Of a stretch of 64,000 nt of DNA, positions 24,628 to 37,625 are shown in pieces. Numbering within the stretch: the first letter of the stretch is position 1; each line of letters opens with the position of its first letter. Where the stretch lies: assembly GCA_002794785.1 (NCBI GenBank), contig NBBA01000005.1:1364001-1428000 (forward strand), given 5' to 3'. This DNA is from Coniferiporia sulphurascens. Taxonomy: Eukaryota; Basidiomycota; Agaricomycetes; Hymenochaetales; Hymenochaetaceae. The translations under genes and the position numbers were made by a program. A model generated the notes under the pieces. It was not told the DNA's origin. It saw only the letters and a program-made list of their open reading frames with translations, and searched no databases.

Positions 24628-24827
24628 ATATGGCTGCCTTCCCCATAGACAGATAGATGCAATAGATGGGCATGGACTCCTCCACTCGCACTTGTAGATA
24701 TCTACACGCAATAATTAGACGACATTTGGTCTAATATTATATTCTAACCGAGAGACGCGCCTAGATGATTTCCCGTCCCAAAAGCACTGGAAAGCTATTA
24801 ATACAGCCCTAAGTCTTCTCGCTCGAT

Positions 24828-27800
24828 TCATCCGCTTGAGACATCCATAATTTCGTTGTCAGAATCTAGCACCCCCTCCACGAACTGCTCTTCGGCCTCC
24901 TCTCCACCACGCGCTGCTGTTTTCTGCGCCTTTTTCGCGACTTTCCGGGCATGATTGAGTGCGCGGCAGTCGCATGTCCGAGCCATAAATAGGGGATCGC
25001 CTCCAATTGCATCCAAGGCCCGGTCGGCAGCTCTTCTCGCAACGTAGGTTGATGATGTATCCGTCGCCCTTGCCAGAACAACGCCATGGACCACGACTGT
25101 CGTGCAAACATTAAAGACTGCGGCATACAGGACGGCATCGAAAACGAGACTCACTCTCGCTCATGACAGTGTGGCCGTAATCATTCTGATCGGGGTCAAT
25201 ATTCCTTTTGTGAACCCTGAAATTCTGGCAGCCTTGAGATTGAAAGTATTCGAAAAGAGTTTTTGTAGGGTGATGGGCAAGCGTATGCAGAGTGATATGC
25301 TTGTCGTAGAACGGCGCCAGGACCTTGTCAAAGAAGACCTCGGCCCCCGCAGGCGAGAAATTGTCAGATACATACACTGCTCCAAGAATGGATTCAACGA
25401 CATCCGAGAGCGCCTGATACAAAGTTCAGCGTACTAGCGCTTACGCCCGGACTGGATCTAAGGACTCGCCTTCGGGGGTTCAACTTCAACCCAATATTGA
25501 CCGGGGGGACCGTTCTCCCGGGACGCCTGCTCGTAAGCCTCCTTTTGCTTCGCTTTTAGCGCAACAGCGTACGTCTGAATACTGTCATCCAGTGCATTTG
25601 ATTCAAATAGAAGATGTTTGTGGAGACCTGCCCATACGCAAACCGCAGCAAGCGTTGCATTTGAAACCATCGCTCCCTTCAAATTCCGCCGAGTTAATTC
25701 AAATATTAGTTTTGGGAATCCAGCCCCCAAACTATTCCGATATTGGATAAATGAGTTTTTCGCACCTTTAAAAGTGTTAGTGCGCCTGGTGATAGGGAAT
25801 TGTCGCGATCAAAGATATGTCGGATTACAACTGCGCGGGTGAAATCATCAGAGACGGAAATGGAAGACAAGCTACAACGACAAACGGAAGTCGAGGATGG
25901 CATCACCAATAAACTCTAGCCTTTCATAACTGGTCATTTCATTGCCGTGTATCGACGCGTGTGTCTTATAAGCGTGATTTACTTCAGTATTACTACCGGA
26001 AAATAGGAAAAGTTGCACTCACAAGAGCCTGAGCTAGGAGATGTGGGTGACTGAATTTATGCCCAATGATCGCCTCTACAGCCTCGATGGAACCGGTTTT
26101 TAATCTGGCAGTAACCTCGGGAGGAGGCGCAAGTGCTTTACGTCCGAAGTCAGACCAACGATCAACGTGTGGAACTGGAATGTTCAAAGCCTTCGTCACT
26201 TTCAGCGCTACCTCACGCCCCCCGGTGACATACGCGGCACCTATGACTGCCTCCGCAACATCGGCCACCGCCTAACATCACTTATTCATCAGGTTGGAGA
26301 GTGACGCAAGATACAGCCTCACCTTGTCTCCGAGCCATTGGATATTGCTACCTTCATGCTTCTGCTTCTTCTTCTTATTGGTTTTTTTAGACGCTGTGCT
26401 AACATCTGGCTGGACTTCGTTCATATGCTCTATATCCTTATAAGGATCATCCATAAGCATACCCTCATGCTCCTGTGGATCGACTGGCTCTTCTTTGAAG
26501 CCCTTGACCCCGATGCTCATTGCCCTTTCATGGTGTGCCCCGTTGTCCGTGGGAAGTTCGCCTTCCTCTAGGTCTGGGTCTGCAATATCCATCGGTGGAT
26601 CATCGCGTTGCACTCGCGGAGGATGGTAGACGATAAAGTTGGGTGGGGACCATGTTTTGGGAGTGAACGGCCTCGATTGAATATACTGGGGTAGGCCACA
26701 TCGATTCGCGTTGCGCAGAAGTGATCTGTTACTAATGATGCGCTGTCGAGAGGTATGCAATGCACCCTCGTGCAGGGTGGGGAAAGTCACAAAAAGATAT
26801 ATGGAGGATAAATATTTTAGATATGCATCTCCTGCATGGGTTATTTCGGGTTCAATTAGCAAGCATAGGGCGAGAGCGAGATATCCTCCCAAGCGTACCT
26901 AACAGCTCAAGGCGTTCATAGTCAAACTCTACAGCGGCCGATGGAGACGATACGGCAGCATGAAGCTGAGACTCGGCTATGGAATGATCAAAATACTTGG
27001 CATTCAACTCTTTGATTAGTAGAACGTCGTCCAATCTCGAAGTAATAGACGGTAGCAGGGTTGCGCTCCGGTACACGCTTAATCGATGTTAGCGCCCTTC
27101 GAAATACATGCTATTCACAAACACATACCTGGCGGGGATGGTACACTTAGCGCATAATTCCGGGATCAGGTCTGCACATCAGATGATAAGTCAGGTAAAA
27201 CCTCAAGGAGAGGACACTGGGCGTACATTTGGGGGGACAATGCTTGCTATCCGCAACTGGCTTGGCTGCTGGGTTCAAATGGCTATGGATAATCGGACAA
27301 AGTCCAACTTCGATAAGAGGCTGTTTGTAATTTTGGAGTCCTCCAAAACCCTTTCGTCGAGCCCGACAATACTCAACGAGATTGTCAAACCCTTGCTCGC
27401 GCTATCAAAGTGGCGTTAGCAACATACAGCATAGTGTAAAAAAGTTTGCTGACTGGGCTATCCTCTGGCTTAGACAGAGGCGTCAGATCTGGACGCATCC
27501 TTATACAATAGTACCTGCGCGTAAACTCTGCCCATCGATCCTGGATCATTGCATCGTCAGTGTCTTCTGTGAGCGTTTGAAGGTCTTGGGTATTCAGTGC
27601 AATCGTCGACCGCTCTGCCGCAAGCTTAACTTCTTCCCAAGGTATGTGATCCACAATATCGGGGAAATTCCAGCGCTGCCCGCTATCCAGGCCATCGTCA
27701 TTCAGGTTGACTTGGAAATTGCGCATCAAAGGAGCAATGAAGTAAGCCATGTTTTCAAGTGCACAGATGTGTGGTCTGTTGGTGATATTCCGGATGATGC

Positions 27801-30800
27801 GGATCGTGTACTTGTATATGTCTTGAAGACGGTCCTCGTCGACTTCGAATGCAGCGGCACGTTTGAAATGTACCTTCCCCGCTACACCGGAGAAAAACAC
27901 GTTCATAACGGATATTGGTGGAAGAGGCAGCCTGGTCAGGAGGAGAATCGGCGAGTAAACACTGCCCCCCTCGATGATGGTAGAGTTAATCACAGGAAAC
28001 ACGATAGTCGGGTAAAGGCACCCGCGCATAATTGGCAAAGTATTTGCCCAGAAGTCAGGTCTTTTACGAGGATAGGCACGAGTCCCTGGCGCTTTGCTTT
28101 GGCCCTGCTTCGTCTTCGCAGGAAGTTGTGCGTCCTCATCCTCCCTATCACTCATATCCTCCACCATCTGGGCAGAAATATAGGCAGTCCGCAATGGCCT
28201 ATTCGTTGGCAAAGGGGGACGAGGAAAGAGCCGATAGTCGAGAGCACCGCGGCGGTATAGTTCAAAACATGTTTGATGACAGGCTGTCCGCCGGGCTTGC
28301 GTCATTGAAGCACATGGAGACCCTGATACCCTCCTAACTGGTGCGCCTTGCGGAAGAAGGACTGTACATATGTACGTCGGCTTTGAAGACGACCCTCCCT
28401 GAAGCTCTTCAAATTCGAAAAGTGGTTCATTCAATAAGTCTCCCTCTTTATCGCTGTCCGTCGACAACTGTGACACAAACCGATAAACAACTGTCGCGGC
28501 GTCCTGTATGTATATCCTCCCACTAGTCGTCGGGTCTTGAACGAACTTCGTCGGATCGTCGTCCTCATCTTCACTATCCGAGCGATATGGATCCACCGTT
28601 TCTCGCAGAGGGTAAGGTGGAACTGCGCTCTCCGCACTAGTCGCAACTCGCTGGACCCAGCGCTCCATGTACGAGTCAATACGTGCCACCTGCGCGAGGA
28701 TCCGGCGATGGACGTCATTTCCGCGTTCCGCCATGTGTATAAGATGACATTCTTGGCCTCGAGCTCGGGCTCGGCAGTGTGCGTATGAAATCTGACTTTC
28801 AAATAGATCAAATCTGAAAGCCACATCAGATGCAACCGAATTTGTAACATATTGGTCTACCTTATTACGACCGTCGCAGGCGGAATCTCCAGGTCTTCGG
28901 CTTGCTTCGTCGCGACAAGAAGATTAAATAATCCGGACTTAAATCCTTCCAAAATGTCGGCCTGCAAGCACTTGCCTTAACGACAAAAAGGAAAACAGCG
29001 GTCTAATAGCTAGCTGCTTACCTGTGTCGATGGTTCAGCAGAAAGACCATGTCCGACAAGAGCTTGTGGCCGCAAAAATCCGACACGATCGTCTAGTGAA
29101 CGAAGGAGGTCTGTAAGGACGTACGCGGTACTCCGTTTTTGCACTGTAAGAGTTTGAGAAGGTCGCTTGTTTTTGAACGAATATAAGTATACCAAAGATG
29201 ATGCCCCGGAACGCGTCACCCTGGGGTTCACACGCCTTCACAACCTGCATCAGCTTTATAAATTTAGGAGTAACATTGAGACCACGAGAAGTTGGGTCCA
29301 AGTTGGGCATCGTGAACATCCAGTTTTTAATTGCATTCCGAATATTGCTCTTTGCTTTCTTGATCGCAGCTTCCGAGCCAACCTGCAGTTCATCTTCTTC
29401 TTCGTATACGGGAGCATCACCACTAGATTCTGCCTCCATATCTTTCAGTGCACGACGCCAGACGAGGTCAGAGGCGCAGGAACCAACTTCGCCAAGCGCG
29501 TGTTTCGCGTTACGGAAGTTAGAGCGGAAAATGGACATTTGTGGGTCGAATATCCGAAGAAGCTTCAGTAGAGGTGTGTCGACGGCTCTAACCTGAGGAT
29601 CATAGAACACAACCAATTCCATTGGCTTGTCAGGCAACGTCAGGATCGTCTCGCGTACGGAATCTGAGACCCCATGAAATTTTGCACCCAAGAGACGCTC
29701 GAGTTTCAGTAAGCTGAGGTCGAAGTAAAATTTTGAGTCCGGGGGTAAGACAATGCCTAGTATTCTTGGCCGCGATAGCTTGTCGGTAATCCGGAAAAAA
29801 TTCAGCACGACTTTTTGCATCGGATGAGTCTCGTTGTCCTTCATGTTTACCGCATCGTCGATAATCATGAAGTGAATACGAGAAATCGCCAGGGCCCCCC
29901 GATCCAATGACTCAAAGAGATGCTACAGAACACGAATTTCAGTAAAGAAAGAACCTGCCCACTTAATAGAGTAGCATTCACATTTGCCGAAACCACGACG
30001 GCATCTTTTGTGGACAATTCAATCCATGATTCCATGGGTGAGTTATGCATAGCAGGCGTGTAAACGCCGACAGACAAGTTTGAAAGTTCAGCAAGCTGAA
30101 CTGAGCGTGCACTTGCCGTAGCTACATTTCTGATTGATGACATCAGATAGTGTACAGGTATGTAGTAGGATAGGCATACTCTGTAACAACCATAGCAATC
30201 CTTCGCTTGCGAGTGATCCCAGTGAACGGTCTGTCCCTTTCGGTGCCGCATGACCATGTCAAGAGTTCAGCGGAAATCTTGACCTTTTCTATTAGTCGTG
30301 TGAAGTCAGAGGCATCATGCATATAAGGCAAAAAATCATTTACGAGACTCCGATTCTAAAATTGCAAGGGCTTTATACAGTATCAGAGGCTGCCGAGTTG
30401 AGTCGTCTGTGAAGCACGTACTGTTCTCGGCCTTCGCCTGTGCACAAAGGGAACTTTCGAATTCCGGTGACGTGTCGGAAAGCCGCCTCGTTCCAGCCAT
30501 GTTGTCTTCAGGTATATCGGCCCCCGCCATCTCCGGTAGGCGTTTGGATATAACGCCTTCGGAGGGGTCTTGCCCCCCTGGAGGCACGTCATCCGTCTTC
30601 CGTCGCTTTGCCTGGTGTTCACGGGAAGGGTCATCCTGGCCGAGCCCAACTTCATTAATGCTACGCGTATATTTTTGAGTCGGTGCCGTTGTTAGACCCC
30701 TGTCGGACACAACGGAGCCTGAGGCTTGGTATTCGGGGACTGGATCAGAGGGAGGCTGAGAGCCTGGAGTCTGGATGCTCTCCGAGGCCTTCTGCTGGGA

Positions 30801-30866
30801 GTCCTGTGGACCATCTTGAGCTGCGCTATCCTCTCTCTTCCAGGCTTGTTTCCATATTTTTAACAT
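24828..30866 (-). CDS. Dicer-like ribonuclease III with degenerate helicase domain
   Basis: RNA-silencing enzyme that cuts dsRNA into small RNAs. Order: disordered N terminus (from MLKIWKQAWKRED, about 175 residues); helicase region; dimerisation domain; PAZ/platform region; RNase IIIa; RNase IIIb; short dsRBD-like tail ending DNEIMDVSSG. RNase IIIa has YERLELLGDAYLKYLSS (intron inside the Gly codon) and ADVAEAVIGAAYVTGG. RNase IIIb has YERLEFIGDAILDF and SDVVESILGAVYVSDN. All eight acidic catalytic positions are present. In the helicase, the Walker A position reads SESQKV instead of TGSGKT, the DECH box reads DDAV in HFMIIDDAVNMKD, and motif VI reads AHCRARARG. The helicase C-terminal part (RGIIFVQKR, RPQALVGHG, NLLVATKQAEDLEIPP) is recognisable. 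A long acidic insert interrupts RNase IIIa. More than 15 exons. Confidence 0.9.
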
Positions 30867-31027
30867 AGCATCAAGAGCTGAGGAAAAGTGGAAAGACGAA
30901 GCAAGCCACGATCGCGCTCACGCCGGCAGCGTGGCTTGGTCCCGGTATGGCGGTTGGGTGCTGATCACGTAATGCGGAAGGATTAGCATATGCTTCAAGC
31001 GCGACCCACCCGAAGACCCGGGGCTAC

Positions 31028-31033
31028 TATATA
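31028..31033 (+). promoter_or_regulatory. TATA-like element of the SSADH gene
   Basis: TATATA lies 34 bases before the ATG at 31062. If it directs initiation, the first ATG would have a very short leader and the second ATG (31173) might also be used. Confidence 0.35.
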
Positions 31034-31061
31034 CATACACTCAGCCCTATCATACTATATC

Positions 31062-33682
31062 ATGGCCATAATAAAGCTTCCACTCGCCGCTGCACCTTCT
31101 TTTTCTCTTGTCTTTCGCCGTCTCTCACACCGCCCACGCCACCCACACAGTGCTGTTCTCACTTTTGCCAGAATGGCGAGCAACGCAATAGTACCTGCAG
31201 CGGTTCGTCTGTTTTCCGCCCCGGCCTTTCCGGGTCTCTGCTTACGACGTTTTTTCCTGCCGTGATTTTAGTTTGCGTTGAAAGACAGCAGCCTGATCAA
31301 GACCCAGGGCTTTATTGACGGAAAATGGCTTGGAGCCTCTACTGGCGAGACCATTTCTGTAACTAGTTCGTACCAAATTTCGGACTACGGCTTGGAACAC
31401 ATTCACAAGCGAACTGAATATTGCTCTGCCAACAGACCCCGCGACTGGCAAGGAGATTGGAACGATTCCGGAGATGGGCTTGAAGGAGACGAAGGAGGCC
31501 ATTAACGCTGCTAGGCTTGCATTCAGGACGTGGAAGAATTCGACGGCAAAGGTAGGCCGATGCCGATGACGTATTCTAGGACGCGTCGCCCCCACACTAA
31601 CGTGGTCATCTGTCAGGAACGCCACGATCTAATTATGAAACTATATGCGCTCATGCAAGAGAACGCTGAGGACCTCTCCAAAATTATTGCACGTGATCGC
31701 TCGTCAATCTGATTCGATGCCACTACTGACTTTTTCCCGTGGGTAGACCTTGGAGAATGGAAAGACACTCACGGAAGCAAAGGTATTGTATTGCTGCCCT
31801 CCACCGGACTTTGTGTACGGATAAACACTGAGCCACACACAGGGAGAAATTGTTTATAGCTCTTCCTTCCTGGAGGTAAGAAATCCAGTCGTGCGTCGCT
31901 ACCAGGATCAGACTTAAACAAGTGTTTTACAGTGGTTCGGTACGCATATGCTTCACACCGATTTCTAAGCCCCAGTTGAATTGTCCCCCAAGCCGAGGAA
32001 GCCGTGCGAACATATGGAGGTACAGCAGCATTTTGTCGCTAAGTACACACCGTGACTGACCTGAGTTCTTCCTAGAACATATTCCTTCGCCAGTCCAGGG
32101 AGTTCGGAATGTGACGGTCATGCAACCAGTTGGTGAGAGTCGATTAAACTATCCGTCGCCAGCACCTCAAGGCTCACACACCGGGTTTGCAAGGTGTCTG
32201 GTAAATATTCTTCAGGTCTCCAAGGTGTTGGGTTTATGAGACTTTGTTCAGTGCGATCTTAACGCCTTGGAACTTCCCTTCGGCTATGGTACTAATATTT
32301 GTACACACTCCTCACCCCCCTTGCTTGCTTACGTCGGCTCACCAGATCACCCGTAAACTAGGGGCAGCACTCGCTGCAGGGTGTACAGTTGTCGTCAAAC
32401 CTCCTCCGGAGACTCCATTCTCTGCTCTTGCTCTCACAGAGGCAAGTAATTCTGACATTGTTCATCTAGTGTACTAACCTGTTTCGCTATCAGCTTGCGC
32501 GCAGGGCGGGATTCCCGGATGGAGTCATTAACGTTGTAACAACCCTTAAGAATGTTGGCGAAGTTGGAAAAGAACTATGCGAAAATGGCAATGTGCGGAA
32601 AATCACTTTCACTGGTTCCACGGCTGTAGCGAAGTTGCTATACTCGATGTCTGCAAGCACGATGAAAAAGTAGATTTTACCCTGCCGCCCCGATTCGCAT
32701 TATCATACTCAAAATGACTTAGGGTTTCATTTGAAGCGGGGGGCAACTCACCGTTCATCGTCTTTGATGACGCCGATATTGATGAAGCTGTCAATGGTTA
32801 GTTATTACACGCCTAAATGATTAATGTTTCAAATCTCTGGAACTGTAACTGATCATCTTTCTCCCAGGGGCCGTTCTGTGCAAGTTCCGCGGCAGCGGCC
32901 AGACCTGCGTCTGCGCGAACAGAATTTACGTTCATTCGTCCATTTATGCTGAATTTGCCTCTCGTCTTGCTGCAAGAGTAGCCCAATTCCACGTCGGCAA
33001 CGGATTAGATAAAGAGTCGTTCGTACACGAGCCTTACTACCCAAAAGCTATCTGCTGACATCATAATAAGCACGCACGGCCCCCTTATTCACGAGCGAGC
33101 TATCCAGAAGGTCGAAGCTCATGTAGCTGACGCCACCTCCAAGGGCGCACAGGTCCTTGTCGGTGGCAAACGCCTGGATGGACCCGGTTCGTTCTTCGAG
33201 CCAACTGTCCTCAGCGACGTGCCCCCGAATGTGCGTCTCGCAAACGAGGAGACCTTTGGACCTGTGGCTGCACTCATCAAATTTGAGACGGAGGAAGAAG
33301 TCCTGAAGCTCGCGAATGACACGGAATATGGGCTCGCCGGTTATTTCTACTCTCGTGATGTTGGTCGCATATGGCGTGTTGCAGAGGCACTCGAGGTCGG
33401 CATGGTTGGCACGAACACAGGCTACATATCTCAGGCGGCCATTCCATTTGGAGGTGAGAAGCAGGCTTATTCCGCTGTGCATGTACTGGTTTTAGGAGTG
33501 ACTTGGCACTGACTTGATAACTCATTTACTAAACTAGGAGTAAAGGAAAGTGGCCTCGGTATGGATTTCTCCTTCTAATAATGCGGCTATCTGATTTGAC
33601 TGTTTTTGGACCAGGTCGCGAGGGGAGCCACGGAATCCAGGAGTACATGCAGACAAAGCTGATCGTATTCGGTGGCCTTTAA
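31062..33682 (+). CDS. UGA2: Succinate-semialdehyde dehydrogenase (Uga2 type)
   Basis: Last step of the GABA shunt: succinate semialdehyde to succinate with NAD(P)+. [20 protein letters not shown] starts an arginine-rich presequence typical of mitochondrial import; a second in-frame ATG at 31173 ([10 protein letters not shown]) would remove it. Then [53 protein letters not shown] and [20 protein letters not shown]. The cofactor block is [15 protein letters not shown], the base motif [18 protein letters not shown] and the catalytic Cys lies in [18 protein letters not shown]. The C terminus has [27 protein letters not shown] and [16 protein letters not shown]. About 12 exons; TAA at 33680-33682. 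Confidence 0.93.
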
Positions 33683-33937
33683 AAACACACGTCAAGGTGT
33701 TAATTGTTAACTTGATTGATAAAGAAGTATCATGTATGCATAGGCGTACAAAAGTGTATATACATTGAAACGTATAATCCGTTCCACATATGTTGCGTTT
33801 TGGCAAGGGGAACAAGAGACATCATGGATCGGAATACGGAGAAACACTACAAGTAAAAGTGGCCGAGCCAAAGGGCGTAACAATGAATCCAAAGTCCGCA
33901 ATCCCCCAATCTATATACTAACCAGGGCCGCAAGCGA

Positions 33938-35350
33938 TTACAACTTGACTTGCAAGCCACTCTTGCCTTCTTCTACAACGGTGTTGATCAGCGTACCCAT
34001 ATTACCTCCAATCCAGACCCGCACGTCGTCGCCGTGCTTCAGGAAGATGGGTGGTTTCTTCACGGAGCCCACTCCCTTAGGGGTACCGGTCATTATGATC
34101 GAGCCGGGTTCGAGCGTCGTGCCCTGGCTGAGCCAAGCGATGGTTTGGCGGACACTAAATATTTGGTCACTAAATCACAGGATAAAAATACGTTAATGGG
34201 ATAATTATAAGAGAATTAGAGTACGAACGCAGTTGTGCCGTCCTGCAATTTGTCTCCGTTGACGAAGGTCCTTAAGGGGAGAGTCTGAGGATCTGGGACA
34301 GTTTTTGCGGCGACAAGACACGGGCCGAACGGGGTTGAGTTATCTGCGTAGGCCATAATCAGAATTAATGTGCAGAATGGGCGCGACAGAATCACATACC
34401 GAAGCCTTTCGAAAAGCCCCACTGGGATACAGAAAGCTGATGGAAGCGGAAAGAGGTCTTTTTGGGAGAAAGAGGAATTGTTGTAAGTACAGTAATAAGT
34501 TTTGGGAATCAGGCGCCAACATACATCGTTTCCGACCGTGTAGCCAAGGACGTAGTCCAATGCGTCAGCTTCCGATACGTCTTTGGCCGGTTTGCCAATG
34601 ACTACGGTCAACTCGACCTGGTAAAAGTTTGAATAAATTACATTCCTTGTTGGTAGATGGAACACTGGACCTACCTCATAATCAGGTAAGTGCTTGTTGA
34701 CGGGCTGGGCAACCTTCGGTACCATGATGATCGCCTCGGGCCCAATAAGAGACGTCTTGGGCTTGTAGAAAAGAATAGGGGCGCTGGATAAAAACTCAAT
34801 GAGTGGCGGACACGGAAGGTTGATGGATCTCACTCACGCTGGTTTCGCCATTCCAGCTTCGGCCTAGCACAAAATAACCTCAGCGATGCCGCCCAGTTGG
34901 CACCATCCATAGAGCAATACACATACCGCATGGTCGGAGTAGTTCAGACCAAGACACCGCACAAGCTTCACCTCGTCTCGCGCAAGCGGGGCCAGCAGCT
35001 CTTTTACGGTCAAGACCGTGTTGGAGACCTGGGCGTTGGGGTCGAGCGCGGACCCGATGATCTCACGCGCCTGAATGGTCTTCTTGGAATGGTATGCAAG
35101 GCCGACTATGAGCAAATGAATACGTCTAAGTGTCAGGCATGTCCCGCGAACCAAAGTACGTGTGTATAATACATACTATCGAGATCAGCATCGACCGGCT
35201 CGCCAATGTGCACCATTGACGTCTCCGCCGCCACGAAACGAATCAGACGAGTCCAGTCCTAGAGTCGTTTAATTAATTTCCGCTACGCATGAGCGCCCTC
35301 TTGCGACAGAAGGGACGACACGGAACACTTACGGTCCGTATGGGAGCCAT
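33938..35350 (-). CDS. Fumarylacetoacetate hydrolase family protein
   Basis: FAH-fold enzyme; this group includes acylpyruvate hydrolases and oxaloacetate decarboxylases of the FAHD type. First exon MAPIRT, then DWTRLIRFVAAETSMVHIGE. Later KTIQAREIIGSALDP, VRCLGLNYSDHA, MAKPAPILFYKPKTSLIGP and YEVELTVVIGKPAKDV, whose spaced acidic residues (E-x-E) bind the metal. VLGYTVGNDVSFR leads to QWGFSKGFDNSTPFGPCLV. The C-terminal half has SIIMTGTPKGVG and ends EGKSGLQVKL. About 300 residues, seven or eight exons. TATA-like TATAAA on the minus strand at 35431-35436. The precise substrate cannot be told from sequence alone. Confidence 0.9.
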
Positions 35351-35997
35351 GGTAGAGAGATGGCAAGGCGGAAGCGAGGAAAGGGGGGAGAGGTTGCGTT
35401 GAGTATTGTATTGTATTGGCGGAGCGGCTCTTTATATCATGGGACTTGAGTTCTCATGGAGAACGCGGTGCGCGGCGCGCGGAAACCGAACCTAAAGAAG
35501 CGGGCTGAACGGAGAGCGGGGTGCCGACTGTGATCCCGTTCCATTGGTAGGCACGACTTCCTCGGTCATGTACAACTATTGCACAATTTACCACATAGCT
35601 TAACGCCATTCCCGTCTGCTTTGTGTTTGAGGTGATGCCGAGGACATTTGTTGTTTAATCGCGGAAAGAACTTTAACCCACTGGTAAAGCGGGTACTGAG
35701 CGGGATTTACGAACTCAAGCTGTATCTTTTTCATCGGGAAGCGACACCTTTGTTTTCAACATGAATTTCGTTCAAGTTGTTGTAATATTAATGCCAGTCT
35801 CTTGTCGCCTCCTTGTTAATGTCAGTCAGTCCTTACGGGCAGAGAGACTACTCCGTCAGTGACCGGGCCGGCTTCGGTTTATTTGGTCCGTAAATAACGC
35901 GTCAGGTTCAACCTGAACACGTACTATTGCAGTGTGGCCTCGCCGCCTTGGGCTTCAAGTACCATCCAGCCACCTCACTGCCAAATTCCAGACGACT
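35351..35997. promoter_or_regulatory. Divergent promoter region of the FAH-family and CDC14 (SIN) genes
   Basis: About 650 bases between divergent starts. A minus-strand TATAAA at 35431-35436 serves the FAH gene. No open frame or repeat of note elsewhere. Confidence 0.45.
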
Positions 35998-37625
35998 ATG
36001 CAGCACTCTCTTGAAGCAGCCCTTGACAAAGTATTATTTCTAACGTACAACTACATATGAGGATATCCTAAATCTAAACTCAACACAGCTCGTTTCTCCG
36101 CGGTCTTCTCTCAAAGTTCAAGCCGATGCGCTCTCCGCGCTTGAGCGTATCCTCGCCGAGCTGCTTTCAGATGAAAGGCAACACCTCCTGTGGGGCAGCT
36201 TAACCTTGTTCTTGCGGCTGCAAGATTCCTTTCAATGCAACAGTATGTTTGATCTGCAGTCGTCTTCAGGGGTACAATGTTCACGGGGTGACAAGTCGCG
36301 TCCCGAACGCTTGCGTGGCTGTCTCACCAGACACATATTCTAAAGAAACTCGGCGATGAAAAGGATGCCTCTTGTATGTGCGTCCTTAATTATTGGAGAC
36401 GTATTGAAGGTGTTGACACGTTGCAGCCGCAGATACTGAAGAGGGGCTCCAGGCGTACACCTCTGTGACCGTTCAAGCTTTGTCCTTATTACAGGGTATG
36501 GCGTTGATGCATAGGTCTAGCAAGGATTTTCTGGGGAGAACAGGCTCCTTAGAGGTGAGTCGTTAGTTCATCATCTAGAGGATCTGACTGGAAACATGGG
36601 AAGGCCTTCATTGATCTGCTGTCTGCGTATCGACACGCCACCACGAAGCCATTTTCGAATACAACAAACGCCTCACCGAAAAAGGCTTCACGCAGAGAGC
36701 AACATTTCAATCCGTCGCTAGCGATTGCTGTACTGGACACCTTGCTTTGTGTCCTTGTCGATTCCCCGCCCGCGATTCGAGCGTTTGAAGAGGTGCGCGG
36801 TGTCGAACTCGTTGTGAAAATCCTTAAGCGTTCTGCCATTCCCAAAGATGTCAGGTAAGTAATTATGCCGTTGTTATCTAATATAGGAACTTGGCCAACT
36901 ATTTCTTCAGGATGAAGTGTCTGGAATTCCTTTACTTTTATCTTATGGATGAGTCTTCTCCTGACCCTGAAATCCCGTCGCAGGAGGTCCCAACTAGGCC
37001 ATCATCTCCTCAAAGGCCGGGCTTGGTGTCCGGACTTCTAAATAGCTCACGATACCCTACTGCGTCTTCGTCAGGCTCCTCTACAGACTCAGGACCTTTC
37101 CCTAGGACGGGGTCATCCGCGTCCTCGTTCAGCTCCTGGTCCCCCACACCTACTCTTGCGGGCACGCCACCGCAATCACCCACGGCTTCATCTAACAGCA
37201 AACTTCCACAGATACAGGGCCAAATTCGCGGTCCATTGGCGATGCTTCGAAAGGATGTAGACTTCGTCCCGCTCAGCCCGAAAAAAGCACAAGTTGCTCA
37301 GCTAGGTCTGGGAAATCGCCAGCGGAGTGCACAGGGATCTGTAACGGCACCTTTATCTTCGAGTGCACACAGCAGCAATCCTGGCCAGAGATGGCCAAGC
37401 CCACTGGGCCGAATGACGTCTGGAGACACTCTGCCCTCAGAGTCCGACGCCAGCGACAGAACTACCGACATCCTTGAAGTTTGTGAGCGTGACGGTTCCC
37501 CTGTCGGCTCCGTGCGCGTGCGGACATCCGAAGAGAAAAAAGAGCTCCTGGGACAACTCCTCGGGAACGTCGATGCTTTGGTTGAAGGGGTCAGAAAGGC
37601 GGGTATCTGGGGACTGGGCGATTGA
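35998..37625 (+). CDS. Septation initiation network component Cdc14 (Pfam CDC14 family, not the phosphatase)
   Basis: Partner of the Sid1 kinase in the fission-yeast SIN pathway that triggers septum formation. The start MQHSLEAALDK splices to LVSPRSSLKVQADALSALER and LLWGSLTLFLRLQDSFQCN. Middle exons give TLAWLSHQTHILKKLGDEKD, TVQALSLLQGMALMHRSSKD and AVLDTLLCVLVDSPPAIRA. KCLEFLYFYLMDE opens the last long exon, which then has a serine/proline-rich insert of about 160 residues. The end returns to conserved TSEEKKELLGQLLGNVDAL and KAGIWGL. Seven exons; TGA at 37623-37625. The disordered insert is longer than in the S. pombe protein. Confident on family, inferred on pathway. Confidence 0.85.

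Noticed and set aside
21278..33682. Metabolic gene cluster formed by the two aldehyde dehydrogenases
   Set aside because: They are separated by COX8 and the Dicer-like gene, are of different families, and no tailoring or transport genes accompany them.
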